A DNA stretch of 16,977 nt from Myxococcales bacterium. Lineage in GTDB: Bacteria > Myxococcota > Myxococcia > Myxococcales > Myxococcaceae. Shown piece after piece: positions 15,484 through 16,977 of the stretch. The stretch is taken from assembly GCA_003153055.1 (NCBI GenBank), contig PMBV01000105.1, positions 1-16,977 on the forward strand, written 5' to 3'. The notes beneath the pieces were generated by a model. The model did no database searches. It saw only the letters and a program-made list of their open reading frames with translations, and had not been told where the DNA came from. How positions within the stretch are numbered: position 1 is the stretch's first letter; the number at the start of each line of letters is the position of its first letter. Made by a program: the position numbers and the translations under genes.

Positions 15484-16977
15484 TCAGTCGAAGACCCCCT
15501 GGGCGTAGAAGGTGCCGTCTCGCCCATCGCGGAAGATCCACAGGGTCCCCACGTCTTCGAGCTGCACCCGGTAGTAGTCCCGGGCGTACCCCTCTTCCCA
15601 CCAGGCGCCCACCAGCCGCTCTGGCCCCCACACCGACTCCACCCGCCGCCGCCGGCCGGCCACGTTCACCCACGCCAAGGTCCCCGACGGCTCGAGCTCG
15701 GCCACCAGCCGCGAGGGCTCCTTGAAGAGCCGGGGCGGCCGCGTCGACATCGCCGGCAGGCTCACCACCGCCCGCTGCTCGACCTTCGCCTTGCGCTTGG
15801 GCCAGGGAATGACGACCTCCTCGTCTGTCTCGGCCGCCTTCCTCACCGGTGACCGGCGCCGAGCGGGGGGCAGCTCATCTTCTGGGCGCTCCTCGCCACC
15901 CACCGGAGGCGGCGCGAACCGGGTCATCGCCCAGGCCCGCTCCGGCTGGTGCTGAGCCACCGGCTGAGCCGAGAAGAGCGCCTCTTCGCCCAGCGCCGAC
16001 TGGAGCCGAGAGAGCACCACCTCGAGCGCCGCCTCGCCCGCCGGCTCGTCACCCAAGACGAGCTGCTGGCCGGGGTCATCGCTCGCCTCGTCGACCCGCA
16101 ACGTCAGCCCGATGATGGGTTGTCGCACGGTGAGATCAGTGAGGCGATGGCGGCTGAGCTCGAGCAACAGCCGGCCCTGCGACGAGGGGCGGGCCAGCAC
16201 CAGCGGCACCGTGAGCGGGCTCACCCCATCGAGCTCCACCGTCACCGTCAACCGCACCGCCGCCAGCCGACGCCCCTGCAGCCGGGCGCAGATTCGATCG
16301 ATGATGGTCTTGAGAGCAAAGAGCACCGGCTCGAGGTGCTCGGCCGGCCAGTCGAGCTGCACCGACTCCTCCAGCACTTCGGGCAGCGCATCGGCCACGA
16401 AGCGAGAGTCGTCTTCGCCCCGGCACAGGCGCGCCACCTCGAGCCCGGTGGAGCCGAAGCGAGCCACCAGCGCTCCCGAGGCGAGGCCGCCGAGCTCACC
16501 CAGCGTCGACAGGCCCAGCGCCCGGAATGGTGCCACCGCCTCGGGCACGAGCCACCCGTGCTCCAGCGCCGACAGCGGCAAGGCGGCCAACGCGCCTCCT
16601 CCGTGTGGCTCGACGACGGCCACCGGAAGAGTGCCTCGGGAGCGCGCCAGGGCCTGGGTGGTGAAGCGCTCCGAGCCCACCACGCAACCAGCGGCGAGCC
16701 CCACGGCGCGGACCTCGGCCACCAGACGCTCAGCCCACTTGGCCTCCGAGCCACGGAGGTGCGCCGCCGAGGCGTCGAGCCACAGCCCCTCGGGCCCGTC
16801 GACCTGAAAGCCAGGCGCCCACTGCATCAAAATCTCACCCAGCGAGCGCAAGGCCATCAGCTCCCGCGCGACGTCGATCTCCAACCGGACGACGGCCGGC
16901 TCCAGCGCCGAGGCGGCGGCGAGCGACATGCCCGGGTGAATGCCCCGCTTGAGCGCCGCGCCCGAGGCGAAGCGCAC
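15484..16977 (-). CDS. imuB: ImuB, catalytically inactive Y-family polymerase homologue, 5' end outside the window
   Basis: The visible 497 residues belong to ImuB, which bridges DnaE2 to the sliding clamp in the mutasome. The frame is open to the window edge and begins around RGIHPGM, a Y-family fingers/palm motif, so perhaps 40-50 N-terminal residues are missing; the GTG at 16977 is probably internal. PEGLWLDAS (62-70) stands where active Y-family enzymes have the SIDE motif, so the metal-binding acids are absent, as in other ImuB proteins. The little-finger-like region follows to about 330, then a charged linker. The ImuB C-terminal domain (about 413-497) has GPERLVGAWW, RDYYRVQ and a final TFYAQGVFD. 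I see no clear QLxLF-type clamp motif, though variants exist. It stops one base before dnaE2. imuA would be expected upstream. Confidence 0.92.
   Translation of the reverse strand: MRFASGAALKRGIHPGMSLAAASALEPAVVRLEIDVARELMALRSLGEILMQWAPGFQVDGPEGLWLDASAAHLRGSEAKWAERLVAEVRAVGLAAGCVVGSERFTTQALARSRGTLPVAVVEPHGGGALAALPLSALEHGWLVPEAVAPFRALGLSTLGELGGLASGALVARFGSTGLEVARLCRGEDDSRFVADALPEVLEESVQLDWPAEHLEPVLFALKTIIDRICARLQGRRLAAVRLTVTVELDGVSPLTVPLVLARPSSQGRLLLELSRHRLTDLTVRQPIIGLTLRVDEASDDPGQQLVLGDEPAGEAALEVVLSRLQSALGEEALFSAQPVAQHQPERAWAMTRFAPPPVGGEERPEDELPPARRRSPVRKAAETDEEVVIPWPKRKAKVEQRAVVSLPAMSTRPPRLFKEPSRLVAELEPSGTLAWVNVAGRRRRVESVWGPERLVGAWWEEGYARDYYRVQLEDVGTLWIFRDGRDGTFYAQGVFD

Overview
The window is high-GC DNA (roughly 68-70% by eye) with strong third-position GC bias. 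It looks like a chromosome segment of a myxobacterium or close relative (Myxococcota). The case rests on protein style: lipoproteins with Asp-Gly-Gly or Gly-Ser linkers, a Ser/Thr kinase with a membrane anchor and PEGA tail, thrombospondin type-3 repeats, and an ImuB-DnaE2 pair. Species cannot be fixed from the sequence.

Left edge (1-1926): the 3' part of an IS66-family transposase whose 5' end lies outside the window. It is followed by 627 bp without a credible gene, most of which is an imperfect tandem duplication.

Envelope and secretion block (1927-7343): on the minus strand, a small lipoprotein gene overlaps by 4 bp (GTGA) a secreted M64-family (IgA-peptidase-like) zinc metallopeptidase with a Gly/Ser tail. 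Diverging from these on the plus strand are a 694-residue probable lipoprotein (chitobiase-C-like region, five thrombospondin type-3 repeats, ricin-type lectin domain) and a lipoprotein carrying a TolB/PD40-like propeller.

Signalling and envelope block (7370-12064): a YegD-like Hsp70 ATPase without the substrate-binding half is divergent from a PknB-type Ser/Thr kinase with a C-terminal PEGA domain. Their shared 184-bp intergenic region has a cluster of GGGTC/GACCC half-sites. Convergent with the kinase is a probable two-gene unit, a TPR/PEGA membrane protein followed by a lipoprotein ending in an H-type lectin domain.

Right edge (12402-16977): imuB (5' end outside the window) and dnaE2, separated by 1 nt on the minus strand. 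They encode two components of the translesion-synthesis mutasome; imuA is not in the window.

Overall, a mobile element and a DNA-damage mutagenesis operon flank a set of mostly exported, surface-associated proteins: six of eight carry a signal peptide or lipobox, two have lectin-like domains, one is a peptidase and two have PEGA domains. No CRISPR array, tRNA, rRNA, phage module or recognised defence system is visible. The main uncharacterised elements are the tandem repeat, the lipoprotein-M64 pair, the lectin proteins and the half-site cluster.
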